DNA from: JAKSCF01 sp028279945
Lineage (GTDB): Bacteria; Bacillota; Clostridia; Peptostreptococcales; JAAYPU01
Direction: 5' to 3'
NCBI GenBank assembly: GCA_028279945.1
Contig: JANQMT010000008.1
Location: 1 to 38,760 of the forward strand
Length of the DNA stretch: 38,760 bases
Numbering within the stretch: the stretch's first letter is position 1; each line of letters opens with the position of its first letter. Of the stretch, positions 17,212 to 24,910 are shown in pieces. A program made the translations under genes and the position numbers. Below the pieces are notes generated by a model, which saw only the letters and a list, made by a program, of their open reading frames with translations, had not been told where the DNA came from and searched no databases.

Positions 17212-17489
17212 TTCCCCTCCTTATTTATTTTGGACAACTCTGCTACAATATCATTATATTGTTTTTCATCCCATATTAAAATGGGATCATTTTTAGTTTT
17301 TATGTCTTTATATGCTGCACAACAATTGGTGCAGCCTCCTATGACCAGCAGACCGTCATATTCTACATTTTCAACAGCATTTTGAAAGGAAATGATGTTT
17401 TCAAAATCTTTCTTTATCCTATTGAGCAGTTTTCCCCGCTCATATCTTGGATTACATCCACCACAAAATTTAACACCATAAATCAACAT
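17208..17489 (-). CDS. Small Cys-rich protein with FCGGCNPRYERG and GGCTNCCA motifs
   Basis: An unrecognised 93-aa soluble protein with a CxxC-type motif near residue 9 (CGGCNPRYERG) and a second cluster near 52 (GGCTNCCA). The pattern, with alternating strands such as GLLVIGG and PILIWD, suggests a small thioredoxin-like or metal/Fe-S binding fold. It starts at ATG 17489 after AAGGAG. Its stop overlaps the CoA-transferase start by 4 nt, and the degenerate NifU-like gene ends 13 bp upstream. A role in maturing or reducing the Fe-S dehydratase is a context guess. Confidence 0.75.
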   Translation of the reverse strand: MLIYGVKFCGGCNPRYERGKLLNRIKKDFENIISFQNAVENVEYDGLLVIGGCTNCCAAYKDIKTKNDPILIWDEKQYNDIVAELSKINKEGK

Positions 17490-17502
17490 CAAATACTTCT
17501 CC

Positions 17503-17733
17503 TTACCAATTGCTGATTAACACAACCTTGTCTATACCTTTGATTGTATTTTTTAGTATTCTTTCAGCCGTATCGACTATATCGAAACAACTTCCTGCAG
17601 ATAAAAATGATTCCTTCAAAATCACGATTTCCACTACGCCATCTTTAACTTGTGATAATTTAAAACGACCATACTTTTCTTTAAGAATTGGAAAAACTTC
17701 ACTCTGAAGAATTTCATTTACTTCCTCTGACAT
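17503..17733 (-). CDS. NifU-like domain protein lacking the cluster-binding cysteines
   Basis: A 76-aa protein that aligns without gaps to the NifU-like protein encoded at 19334-19612 over residues 1-72 (for example DGVV at 31 in both, ending VVL). At the two cysteine positions of that protein (42 and 45) it has serine (ESFLS), so it cannot hold an Fe-S cluster in the usual way; its only Cys is at 49. A clear ribosome-binding site (CGGAGTGA) precedes the ATG, and the frame is intact, so it is a diverged paralogue, not debris. It lies between abfD and the Cys-rich gene. Confidence 0.8.
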   Translation of the reverse strand: MSEEVNEILQSEVFPILKEKYGRFKLSQVKDGVVEIVILKESFLSAGSCFDIVDTAERILKNTIKGIDKVVLISNW

Positions 17734-17770
17734 CTAATCACTCCGTTACTTTGCCAATGAGATTATAACA

Positions 17771-17798
17771 AGCTGTAAGAACAGGTGTCCTTACAGCT
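17771..17798 (-). repeat. Hairpin downstream of abfD
   Basis: Perfect 9-bp arms AGCTGTAAG / CTTACAGCT have a 10-nt loop and lie 11 bp after the abfD stop. There is little T-run (TTGTTATAATC on the minus strand), so partial termination or protection of the abundant abfD message is more likely than full termination. A TATAAT at 17767-17762 could be the -10 of a weak internal promoter. Confidence 0.55.
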
Positions 17799-17808
17799 GC
17801 CATATATA

Positions 17809-19263
17809 TTATTCTTGAATGCCTGCAATAACTTTCGCAAGTTCTTTTTTGTGAGCAATGTTACCTTGTCTTGCGATCATAATTCTTTGAGCTTGAGGTG
17901 AACCCGCACCATGCATAGATTCTGTTCTATAACCAACTGCAGCAGTACCTAGACATATGTTTTCAATCAATCTCAAAACTCTCATTCTGTCCATTACCGG
18001 TACACCTTCAACCGTCTTGAAGTATTTCTTGCATATTTCTCCTACCTCAGGTGAATTGAAGTCTTTTTCTGAAGGCATTGTTACGACTAATCCTCCTGCA
18101 ATATCTTCTGCTAATCTTGTTAATTCATAAGGGAATCTGGTAACATTTTGCTTACAGACATTTGCCAAAAGCAAGTCAATTTGATAGTTGCCTGATTTTG
18201 TTGGATGTCCTTCTGACGAACATGCAATACCACAGCAGTAAAGTGTTTCATTTAAGTGTGTCATTTCGATTAGCTTATCCTTTATGTGTGATGCTTTTGA
18301 AGCACCATTGTAATCTGCTGCCAATGCTGCGGCTCCGATTAATACATCGCCAACACCAACTTTACATCCACCATAGCTTTGTCTGTGATAACCGGCAAAT
18401 CTTTCAACCAGCATACCTGCGAATTCAAATTCTCCACATAAGAAGATTCTGTCATTGGGTACGAAAACATCATCAAATACGACCAATGCTTCTTGTCCAC
18501 CAAACTTTTTGTTTCCTAGATCAATATCGGCGTCTTCTTCTAACTTTCTGGTATCGCAAGATTGTCTACCATATATCATGTAAAGACCTTCCGCATCAGA
18601 TGGCACAGCAAAAGATACTGCATAATCTTTATCGTCTTCTCTCATTGCGATAGTAGGCATAATTAAATGTTCGTGAGAGTTAATGGAACCTGTTTGATGT
18701 GCTTTTGCGCCCCTGACAACGATACCGTCTTCTCTTCTTTCAACGATATGCAAGAACATGTCAGGATCAGCTTGTTTGCTTGGAGCCAGTCCTCTATCAC
18801 CTTTTGGATCAGTCATGGCACCGTCTACAGTCCAATCATTTTGTTCTACTTCTTCAAGGTATTTTTTGAAGTTTTCATGATATTTTGTTCCATATTTTTC
18901 ATCTACTTCATAAGTAGTTGAAAAAACGGCGTTAAAAGCATCCATACCTACACATCTTTGGAAGCATGTAGCTGTTTTTTGTCCTAACAAACGCTGCATC
19001 TTAACTTTTTTTCTCAAGTCATCGGTACTTTGATGTATGTGTGCAAAACGGTTAATTTTGTTACCTGTTAAAGCTGAGGTAGCCGTCATCAAATCTTCAT
19101 ATTCAGCTTCGTGAGCAAGATCATAAGTCATTGCTACTGAATTAATGGAAGGTCTGATAATTGGATCATCGACAAAGTTCTCTACTTGTTTACCAAACAT
19201 GTAGACTTTTGTTTTTAATTTTCTCAAACTTTCGATATACTGTTCACCAGTCATAAGTGGCAT
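17809..19263 (-). CDS. abfD: 4-hydroxybutyryl-CoA dehydratase / vinylacetyl-CoA isomerase
   Basis: FAD and [4Fe-4S] enzyme that dehydrates 4-hydroxybutyryl-CoA to crotonyl-CoA by a ketyl-radical mechanism. The sequence closely follows the C. aminobutyricum enzyme. The cluster ligands known there (Cys99, Cys103, His292, Cys299) correspond to Cys100, Cys104, His293 and Cys300 here. Other signatures are GAKAHQTGSINSHEH and YGRQSCDTRK. The protein has 484 aa from the ATG at 19263, which follows AAAGGAGTGATTTTATT; an in-frame ATG at 19293 precedes that site and is unlikely. NifU-like genes lie on both sides, suggesting dedicated cluster delivery. Confidence 0.97.
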   Translation of the reverse strand: MPLMTGEQYIESLRKLKTKVYMFGKQVENFVDDPIIRPSINSVAMTYDLAHEAEYEDLMTATSALTGNKINRFAHIHQSTDDLRKKVKMQRLLGQKTATCFQRCVGMDAFNAVFSTTYEVDEKYGTKYHENFKKYLEEVEQNDWTVDGAMTDPKGDRGLAPSKQADPDMFLHIVERREDGIVVRGAKAHQTGSINSHEHLIMPTIAMREDDKDYAVSFAVPSDAEGLYMIYGRQSCDTRKLEEDADIDLGNKKFGGQEALVVFDDVFVPNDRIFLCGEFEFAGMLVERFAGYHRQSYGGCKVGVGDVLIGAAALAADYNGASKASHIKDKLIEMTHLNETLYCCGIACSSEGHPTKSGNYQIDLLLANVCKQNVTRFPYELTRLAEDIAGGLVVTMPSEKDFNSPEVGEICKKYFKTVEGVPVMDRMRVLRLIENICLGTAAVGYRTESMHGAGSPQAQRIMIARQGNIAHKKELAKVIAGIQE

Positions 19264-19333
19264 AATAAAATCACTCCTTTTTACATAATTCATTATCAGG
19301 TCATGTAAAAGAAGTGATGCAATTTATATGCCA

Positions 19334-19612
19334 TTATTTTTCTTTGTTTAATATTTTTTTGGCCATTTCAATTAATTCTTCACTTACTGATGTATCCAAC
19401 ACAACATCTTTAACCTCCGGCACTTCTTCCATCAATATGTTTTTCACAATATCCTCTAAGGTTTGCTGCGCTGAAGGACAGCTGCTGCAAGCCCCCAGGA
19501 ATTTCACCTTGACAACACCGTCTTCTATTCCTGTAATAGAAGCACTTCCAAAATGTTGCTCTAATATAGGATTAACTTTTTCTTTTATGACTTTAGATAC
19601 TTCATGATGCAT
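19334..19612 (-). CDS. NifU C-terminal-domain Fe-S scaffold/carrier protein
   Basis: A 92-aa protein with the NifU domain: GVVKVKFLGACSSCPSAQQTL, Cys42 and Cys45 forming the CxxC that binds a transient Fe-S cluster. GGGAGG precedes the ATG. It is the first gene of the abfD operon and ends about 70 bp before the abfD start, so a role in supplying the dehydratase [4Fe-4S] cluster is a reasonable inference. General housekeeping use is possible too. Confidence 0.88.
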   Translation of the reverse strand: MHHEVSKVIKEKVNPILEQHFGSASITGIEDGVVKVKFLGACSSCPSAQQTLEDIVKNILMEEVPEVKDVVLDTSVSEELIEMAKKILNKEK

Positions 19613-19681
19613 ATAAAAAACCTCCCATTATTTGTCATTAATTTAAAACTTATGAGTAAAAAACACCTCGTCCACGCTCTT

Positions 19682-19701
19682 TCGTTGCAATATCGCAACA
19701 A
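19682..19701. promoter_or_regulatory. Palindromic operator 1 upstream of the abfD operon
   Basis: TCGTTGCAATATCGCAACAA is an imperfect palindrome of GTTGC / GCAAC arms around a 6-bp centre. It shares its arms and spacing with the site at 19771-19790, 89 bp away centre to centre. It is probably a binding site for the Fis-type DNA-binding domain of the adjacent sigma-54 activator. Confidence 0.6.
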
Positions 19702-19770
19702 TAGTTTGAGAAAAAAAGTTCATTAATTCCACAAACATCTGAAATATATTGATTTCAAGCATAAAAATCT

Positions 19771-19790
19771 TTGTTGTAATACTGCAACAA
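19771..19790. promoter_or_regulatory. Palindromic operator 2 (plus a half-site at 19805-19811)
   Basis: TTGTTGTAATACTGCAACAA matches operator 1 in arm sequence and spacing. A further half-site, GCAACAA, lies at 19805-19811 beside the activator gene stop. Multiple upstream sites of this kind are typical of sigma-54 enhancer elements. Confidence 0.6.
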
Positions 19791-19812
19791 GCATGTGTGG
19801 ATGTGCAACAAC

Positions 19813-21204
19813 TTATTGATGTTTACGCCGCTTTCTTACCAATGTAGAAGCATCAATATCCAATGACTTAGCTGCATCTCGTACATTGCCATACTTTAAG
19901 TAAGCATTCTCGATCATTTGCTTTTCCAGTTTCACTACAGCTTCTTTTAACGACATATTCTCGAAGCGATCCATTATGCTGCCGGATTCTATTATTTTTT
20001 TTGGCAAGTCATCTACTTGAATTTTTTCATGATTACTCATCACCACTAATCGCTCCACTAAGTTTCTAAGTTGACGGATATTTCCCGGCCAATCATATTC
20101 CATTAAGATATCTGTGACTTCTGCATCCAGTTTTTTATGATAATCATGTTTTTGATTAAACAAATCTATATAGTGTTTTAACAGCGCCACGATATCATGC
20201 TTGCGTTCTCTTAATGGCGGAATAAAAATAGGTACAACATTCAATCTATAGTACAAATCTTCTCTGAATAAATGATTTTGAACCATCTCTTCCAAATCCC
20301 TGTTGGTAGCAGCAATGACACGAACATCTACATCTATCTCTTTTAATCCGCCTATTCTTTGAATTTTATTCTCCTGAAGTACTCTTAAAAGCTTAACTTG
20401 CATGTTCAGCGGCAGTTCACCTATTTCATCGAGAAAAATCGTTCCGCCGTCTGCAATTTCAAATAAGCCCATTTTACCTTTTTCTCCTGCGCCTGTAAAG
20501 GCACCTCTTTCATATCCAAAAAGTTCAGATTCTATTAAATTTTCCGGTATAGCGCCACAATTAATTTTGATAAATTGATATTTTGCTTTTTTACTGTTTT
20601 TATGTATAAATTTAGCAATCTCCTCTTTACCCACACCGGTTTCTCCAAGAATAAGTACTGTGGTGTCCACTTTTGCAACGCGAATAGATTTTCTTAATAT
20701 TTCTAGTGTCGCTTCATCCTCAGCAATAATTTCAGAGCTCTCCAGTAATTGAAGTCTCATTGCTTCAATTTCTGAGTAATATTTTTGAGCCAACACCTTA
20801 TTTTCTTCTAGTTCTTCTTTTAAATTTTTAAGTTCTGTTACATCTCTTACATTGGTTACAACAAGAAGAATTTTGCCGTCTTCCCCATATATGGGGGTAC
20901 TGGTAACCAATACTTCCTTTCCGGTTTGAAACTCTTGGACAATAGTGGTTACCTTTTTATTCTTGAGGACCATTAAAGTTGCAGACTGAGACAACAGTCC
21001 CCGTCTTTCCAAATCTCTCATATTCTCGCCCAGAACGTCTTCCCTTTTTAATCCGGATATACGTTCATAGGACCTATTGACATACAAAGTATTGGCATCG
21101 CCATCGGTTACATATAATCCATCATAGGAAGATTCAATAACGGCACCCCAATTATCCATCAATATTTTCAATGATTCCGGTTTGATTTTTGAGTTGTTAT
21201 TCAT
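19813..21204 (-). CDS. PAS-domain sigma-54-dependent transcriptional activator
   Basis: Enhancer-binding protein that activates sigma-54 RNA polymerase. The order is a PAS sensor domain (about 14-125), a short coiled coil (125-155), an AAA+ domain with Walker A GETGVGKE at 187-194, GAFTGA at 234-239 and Walker B GGTIFLDEIG at 253-262, and a C-terminal Fis-type helix-turn-helix (NVRDAAKSLDIDASTLVRKR, about 440-460). The length of 463 aa is typical. GAFTGA, which contacts sigma-54, is intact. It lies directly upstream of the abfD operon on the same strand, with paired palindromes in between, so it most likely controls 4-hydroxybutyrate metabolism. The PAS ligand is unknown. Confidence 0.95.
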   Translation of the reverse strand: MNNNSKIKPESLKILMDNWGAVIESSYDGLYVTDGDANTLYVNRSYERISGLKREDVLGENMRDLERRGLLSQSATLMVLKNKKVTTIVQEFQTGKEVLVTSTPIYGEDGKILLVVTNVRDVTELKNLKEELEENKVLAQKYYSEIEAMRLQLLESSEIIAEDEATLEILRKSIRVAKVDTTVLILGETGVGKEEIAKFIHKNSKKAKYQFIKINCGAIPENLIESELFGYERGAFTGAGEKGKMGLFEIADGGTIFLDEIGELPLNMQVKLLRVLQENKIQRIGGLKEIDVDVRVIAATNRDLEEMVQNHLFREDLYYRLNVVPIFIPPLRERKHDIVALLKHYIDLFNQKHDYHKKLDAEVTDILMEYDWPGNIRQLRNLVERLVVMSNHEKIQVDDLPKKIIESGSIMDRFENMSLKEAVVKLEKQMIENAYLKYGNVRDAAKSLDIDASTLVRKRRKHQ

Positions 21205-21423
21205 AAAAAATCATCGCCTTTTATATAAATCTTTTTATCAAAAAATTAGTAAGTTATAGGAATCCTTAACCAAATTATATCCTTTCAATGCAAAAAATCA
21301 ATTATTTTGTAAAGATAAAGTTAAATTTTAAACCGACTTTGTATTGAAATTTTTGGATATTATGTTATTATGTATGTGTATTAATGTATTTCCTGTAAAT
21401 ATTATGAAGAAGAGTGGTATCCT

Positions 21424-21921
21424 ATGGATTACAACAATTATAAAAAATATATTACAGAAAAATTTTCTAAGCATTTTACAATTTCTCATCAATATCGGCT
21501 TCAAAATTTAACCTTTGATTTTGCAGCTATCTATAACGAAAGAAACATTAGGTATTTTGCATCCAAAAAAATTGAATTAGATGCCATAGAAAACAACGAG
21601 TTTTGCTTTTTTACTTATATTCCAAACTTATTGCCTCAAGATTTTATTCTTCTTTCCACAACACTGGAATCTTCCGTCACAACACTGATCCAACCTACTC
21701 CTGAACATATGTCTACTTATATTACATGCATTATTATAACTGAAAAACTAGAAAACTATGAATTAATCAACCAATTACAAAATTATAAATACAGCAAGTC
21801 TTTTTTATTTAATTTAAAAGGATGGGCAAAAATCAGGTTTATCATTGTAGACCTTGTTTTTGATAAAATATATTCTTGTAAAGAGGGTGATAGAGTCAAA
21901 ATGATTTATAATTATACTTAA
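21424..21921 (+). CDS. Uncharacterised 165-aa protein
   Basis: No function is recognised. It is soluble, with no signal peptide or membrane segment, and rich in aromatic residues; it begins MDYNNYKKYITEKFSKHF. The stretch TFDFAAIYNERNIRYF followed by IENNEFCFF resembles, from memory, a family of clostridial conserved hypothetical proteins. It is transcribed divergently from the sigma-54 activator gene and lies 88 bp upstream of the cstA-like gene on the same strand, so co-expression with the carrier is possible. The reading frame is convincing by length and codon use, but the start has only a weak ribosome-binding site (GAAGAAGAGTGG). Confidence 0.7.
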   Translation: MDYNNYKKYITEKFSKHFTISHQYRLQNLTFDFAAIYNERNIRYFASKKIELDAIENNEFCFFTYIPNLLPQDFILLSTTLESSVTTLIQPTPEHMSTYITCIIITEKLENYELINQLQNYKYSKSFLFNLKGWAKIRFIIVDLVFDKIYSCKEGDRVKMIYNYT

Positions 21922-22009
21922 TTTACTTACTTAATTTTATTCTATTTATTATTGACTGTAAGCAATTTAATAGTTATTGGAAGTGCGCAGTCTAAAAGGG
22001 GGTAAAGTG

Positions 22010-23605
22010 ATGAACGGACTCGTATTAATACTTATTGTTATTGTCATTTTTATTATTGCTTACGCAACTTATGGAGCCTGGCTGGCAAAAAAATGGGGCA
22101 TTGACGCTTCCAGAACAGCTCCTTCTCATCAATTAAAAGACAATGTAGATTATGTGCCTACACGTAATTATGTGGTTTTAGGACACCATTTTGCTTCAAT
22201 TGCAGGTGCAGGACCTATTGTCGGTCCTATAGCTGCCGCATTTTTCGGATGGATTCCTGTTATGCTTTGGATTCTAATAGGCAGTATCTTTTTTGGTGGT
22301 GTGCATGATTTTGGAGCACTCTTCGCTTCTATAAGACATGACGGCAAGTCCATTGGTGAAATCATTCATAAAAACATAGGCGATTCAGGCAAAAAGCTTT
22401 TCACTATTTTCGCATGGCTTACACTGGTTCTGGTTATCGCCGCATTTAATAACATTGTAGCTGCAACCTTTGCAGGTAATGGTGCTGTTGCAACCACTTC
22501 CATCTATTTTATTGCATTAGCCATTGTCTTTGGCTTGATTGTCAATAAAAACAATATTCATCTGGGCGTTGCTACAGTGGTTGGTGTCATCTTATTATTC
22601 ATAGGTATATGGATTGGAAATGCATTTCCAATTTTATTATCAAAGGAAACTTGGATGATCCTTCTTATGGTTTACATTTTAATTGCAGCTATCGCACCTG
22701 TTTGGATTCTTTTGCAGCCTAGAGACTATTTAAATTCATTTTTGTTATATGCCATGATTGCCGGGGCAATATTAGGATTGGCCTTATATCGACCCACCAT
22801 TCAAATTCCAGCTTTTACCGGATTTGTTGTGAATGGCAAATGGATGTTCCCTATGCTCTTTGTTATTGTAGCTTGCGGCGCTATTTCAGGATTTCATTCT
22901 TTAGTTTCTTCAGGTACCACATCCAAGCAGCTTGATAATGAAACAGACGCCAGAAAAATTGGGTACGGCTCAATGCTTATCGAAGGTACCTTGGCAAGTA
23001 TAGCTTTAATTACCATTGGCTTTATTACTGCAGACAAAGCTGCAGAACTTGGTTCTCCAATTGCTGTCTTTTCTAATGGCCTAGGCACTTTCATGACATC
23101 CTTTGGTATTGATTATGCTGTAGGTAATTCATTTGTAGCTTTAGCAATTTCAGCATTTGCTTTGACCACATTAGACACTACTGCAAGATTAGGAAGGTTT
23201 TTATTTCAGGAATTCTTTAGCAGCAGCAATCAAAACAGTATGGCTACGAACAAATACTTTGCAACAGCCGTAACCGTTATTGCAGGAGGCGGACTGGGTT
23301 TCCTCGGATACCAAAAAGTATGGCCGGTTTTCGGCTCAGCGAATCAATTGCTTGCTGCATTGGCACTCTTAGCGGTTGCCGCATACTTAAAGCATATTGG
23401 CAAATCCAATAAAATGCTTGTTATTCCAATGGTCATCATGTTTGCCGTAACATTAACAGCATTACTGTTTCTCATTCGGGATAACATAGTGACCAATAAT
23501 ATCTTGCTGGTTATTGTTGCAGCCATTCTATTCGTTTTAGCAATTGTACTTATCGTAATTTCCTACAAATCTCTGAGCAAAAAAGATTATACAATAGCCA
23601 AATAA
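22010..23605 (+). CDS. cstA: CstA-type carbon starvation carrier (short form)
   Basis: Multi-spanning inner-membrane carrier of the CstA family, which includes peptide and pyruvate transporters. It is 531 aa with about 14-16 hydrophobic segments. Family motifs seen are GHHFASIAGAGPIVGP near 54, FFGGVHDFGALFAS near 87, GFHSLVSSGTTSKQL near 292 and GRFLFQEF near 391. It is shorter than E. coli CstA (about 700 aa), as in the Firmicutes short form. The start is ATG 22010 after AAAGGGGG; an upstream in-frame ATG at 21977 lacks a site. The substrate cannot be read from sequence; an amino-acid or peptide link would fit the fermentative setting. Confidence 0.93.
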   Translation: MNGLVLILIVIVIFIIAYATYGAWLAKKWGIDASRTAPSHQLKDNVDYVPTRNYVVLGHHFASIAGAGPIVGPIAAAFFGWIPVMLWILIGSIFFGGVHDFGALFASIRHDGKSIGEIIHKNIGDSGKKLFTIFAWLTLVLVIAAFNNIVAATFAGNGAVATTSIYFIALAIVFGLIVNKNNIHLGVATVVGVILLFIGIWIGNAFPILLSKETWMILLMVYILIAAIAPVWILLQPRDYLNSFLLYAMIAGAILGLALYRPTIQIPAFTGFVVNGKWMFPMLFVIVACGAISGFHSLVSSGTTSKQLDNETDARKIGYGSMLIEGTLASIALITIGFITADKAAELGSPIAVFSNGLGTFMTSFGIDYAVGNSFVALAISAFALTTLDTTARLGRFLFQEFFSSSNQNSMATNKYFATAVTVIAGGGLGFLGYQKVWPVFGSANQLLAALALLAVAAYLKHIGKSNKMLVIPMVIMFAVTLTALLFLIRDNIVTNNILLVIVAAILFVLAIVLIVISYKSLSKKDYTIAK

Positions 23606-23611
23606 TTCTAT

Positions 23612-23676
23612 CCCCAGACAGCTGGTAACCTGTATAAAAACACAGGATACCAGCTATATTTTATCTGGGGGTTTTT
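23612..23676 (+). terminator. Intrinsic terminator of cstA
   Basis: A nested hairpin 6 bp after the stop: outer arms CCCCAGA / TCTGGGG, inner arms AGCTGGTA / TACCAGCT and CCTGT / ACAGG, then GGTTTTT. Confidence 0.92.
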
Positions 23677-23687
23677 ATCTAATTTTC

Positions 23688-23716
23688 TAGACAGATTTTG
23701 CAATTGGGTGTATAAT
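23688..23716 (+). promoter_or_regulatory. Sigma-A promoter of the zinc-ribbon gene
   Basis: -35 TAGACA (23688-23693), a 17-nt spacer and a perfect -10 TATAAT (23711-23716). It implies a 5' leader of roughly 115 nt before the start at 23839; no known leader motif was recognised in it. Confidence 0.65.
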
Positions 23717-23838
23717 AAAGTGAAGTATTATTACGTAAAGGATTCTTTTTAATCTTTGGTCAATAAAGTGTATTGTCCCTTTAAAAATGTTATCCTTTGT
23801 ATATGCTTAAACAAAATCTTTGGAGGTATTTAATTTAA

Positions 23839-24003
23839 ATGGAAGACAAGACACTAACATGTCAAGATTGTGGAAAAGAGTTCGTTTTTACTGTGGGAGA
23901 ACAAGAATTCTACAAAGAAAAAGGTTTTGATAATGAGCCTAAGAGATGTAAAGATTGTAGATATAAAAGAAAAGAAGCAAAGAGACAATTCCAAGACAGA
24001 TAA
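23839..24003 (+). CDS. Small zinc-ribbon protein (54 aa)
   Basis: A 54-aa basic protein with two CxxC pairs: CQDCGKEF at residues 8-15 and CKDC near 39. These form a probable zinc ribbon of the small family common in clostridia. Its role is unknown, perhaps nucleic-acid binding given the Lys/Arg-rich C-terminus (RYKRKEAKRQ). GGAGG precedes the ATG at a rather long spacing (about 13 nt). It has its own promoter and terminator, so it is a monocistronic unit. Confidence 0.85.
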   Translation: MEDKTLTCQDCGKEFVFTVGEQEFYKEKGFDNEPKRCKDCRYKRKEAKRQFQDR

Positions 24004-24014
24004 ACTAGAAAATA

Positions 24015-24040
24015 AAATCGGGTAATTACCCGATTTTTTT
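24015..24040 (+). terminator. Intrinsic terminator of the zinc-ribbon gene
   Basis: The palindrome AAATCGGGTA / TACCCGATTT with a T-run to 24040 lies 11 bp after the stop. Confidence 0.92.
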
Positions 24041-24099
24041 ATATTGTCCTTATACTTTTCCATTAAGAAAATATCTCATTCATGACTTTTCTGATTCAT

Positions 24100-24633
24100 C
24101 TATTTTCTCTTCTTTATGTATGCAATTACTACAATGGCTAAAACAATAGCTGCAGCTATCATGAAAACCAATTGTTGGTTATTACTTGTAGAAATAGTGC
24201 TGAAAGTTAAAGTTACATCTTCCTCTAATACTTGGCCGCTTTTAGATTCAAGTTTAGAGTCGATTATTATTGTATATTCCGTATCTTCATTTAATAATGA
24301 TTTTGGCTTTAATATGACATCTCGTTTTTTATCTCGTTCAATTTGATCGTCTGCCATAATAATTTCGATTGGTACCTCTTGCCCATTTTCATCTAACAGC
24401 TTAAAACAAGTCATATTGTTTTCAAGAACCAGAATATTTACCACATTTTTTGTAAAGGTTAATTGAATCTCACTGTCAACTTGGACATTTTTCTCTTCAT
24501 GAGCAGGCTGGGAAAAATCTAAGGTAAAAGGATTTTTGCTTCCTCCTTCTCCATCACCTGCCAACGCCATCATAGAAGTACAAAGCAACATCAATAATAC
24601 CAAAAAAATTGCAGTCTTAATTCTAAACTTCAT
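24100..24633 (-). CDS. Membrane-anchored Ig-like (Big_5-type) domain protein
   Basis: A surface protein of 177 aa. A signal peptide covers about residues 1-26 (cleavage near MALAG). It is followed by one Ig-like domain of the kind found in S-layer and CopC-like proteins (from about 34 to 148: PAHEEKNVQVDSEIQLTFTKNV, DTEYTIII, LTFSTIS), a short linker, a single membrane helix (155-172) and a basic tail KKRK. The order gives an extracellular domain tethered by its C-terminus. Function is unknown, perhaps ligand binding or cell-envelope structure. A 277-bp gap upstream carries a structured-looking leader at 24661-24780. Confidence 0.82.
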   Translation of the reverse strand: MKFRIKTAIFLVLLMLLCTSMMALAGDGEGGSKNPFTLDFSQPAHEEKNVQVDSEIQLTFTKNVVNILVLENNMTCFKLLDENGQEVPIEIIMADDQIERDKKRDVILKPKSLLNEDTEYTIIIDSKLESKSGQVLEEDVTLTFSTISTSNNQQLVFMIAAAIVLAIVVIAYIKKRK

Positions 24634-24660
24634 AATTGATTCCCTCCAATTAAAATAATC

Positions 24661-24780
24661 GATACTCTACCACCTGGCTTCACAATTCATAGATATATTC
24701 TTTTAGAATATAGTGGGAACAATCCCTGTGCCGTTTTACACCCTTAGAACAGCAAAGTCGGAGAATACAAACTCTATCAG
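24661..24780 (-). ncRNA. Candidate structured leader RNA of the Ig-like gene
   Basis: In the 277-bp divergent gap between the Ig-like gene and the diguanylate cyclase. Read on the minus strand it contains GGGA-TTGT-TCCC and ATATTCT-AAA-AGAATAT hairpins, with segments GGGTGTAAAACGGCACAGGG and TGAAGCCAGG that loosely resemble parts of the cobalamin-riboswitch core (GGTG..AA..., ...AAGCCAGG). Several canonical parts are absent, so identity as a riboswitch is uncertain. The rest of the gap (24781-24910) shows nothing I can name. Confidence 0.3.
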
Positions 24781-24910
24781 CTATTTAATTTTTTCTTATT
24801 ACATCTTAATACCCTATTAAAACATTGTCAATATAAGTAATAAAATATCAAATACTCATCGTTTGATTTATGATATAATCAAGATAAATAATTTCTTATG
24901 GGGGACTTTA

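Noticed and set aside
19609..19622. GG-N10-GC on the minus strand as a sigma-54 promoter of the abfD operon
   Set aside because: It overlaps the ribosome-binding site and start codon of the nifU-like gene, so transcription would begin inside that gene, and the flanking bases match the consensus poorly.
24721..24780. c-di-GMP riboswitch on the plus strand upstream of the diguanylate cyclase
   Set aside because: A GCAAAG segment is present, but the GGCAAACC and GGGACGC parts of the class I motif are missing, and class II features were not found.
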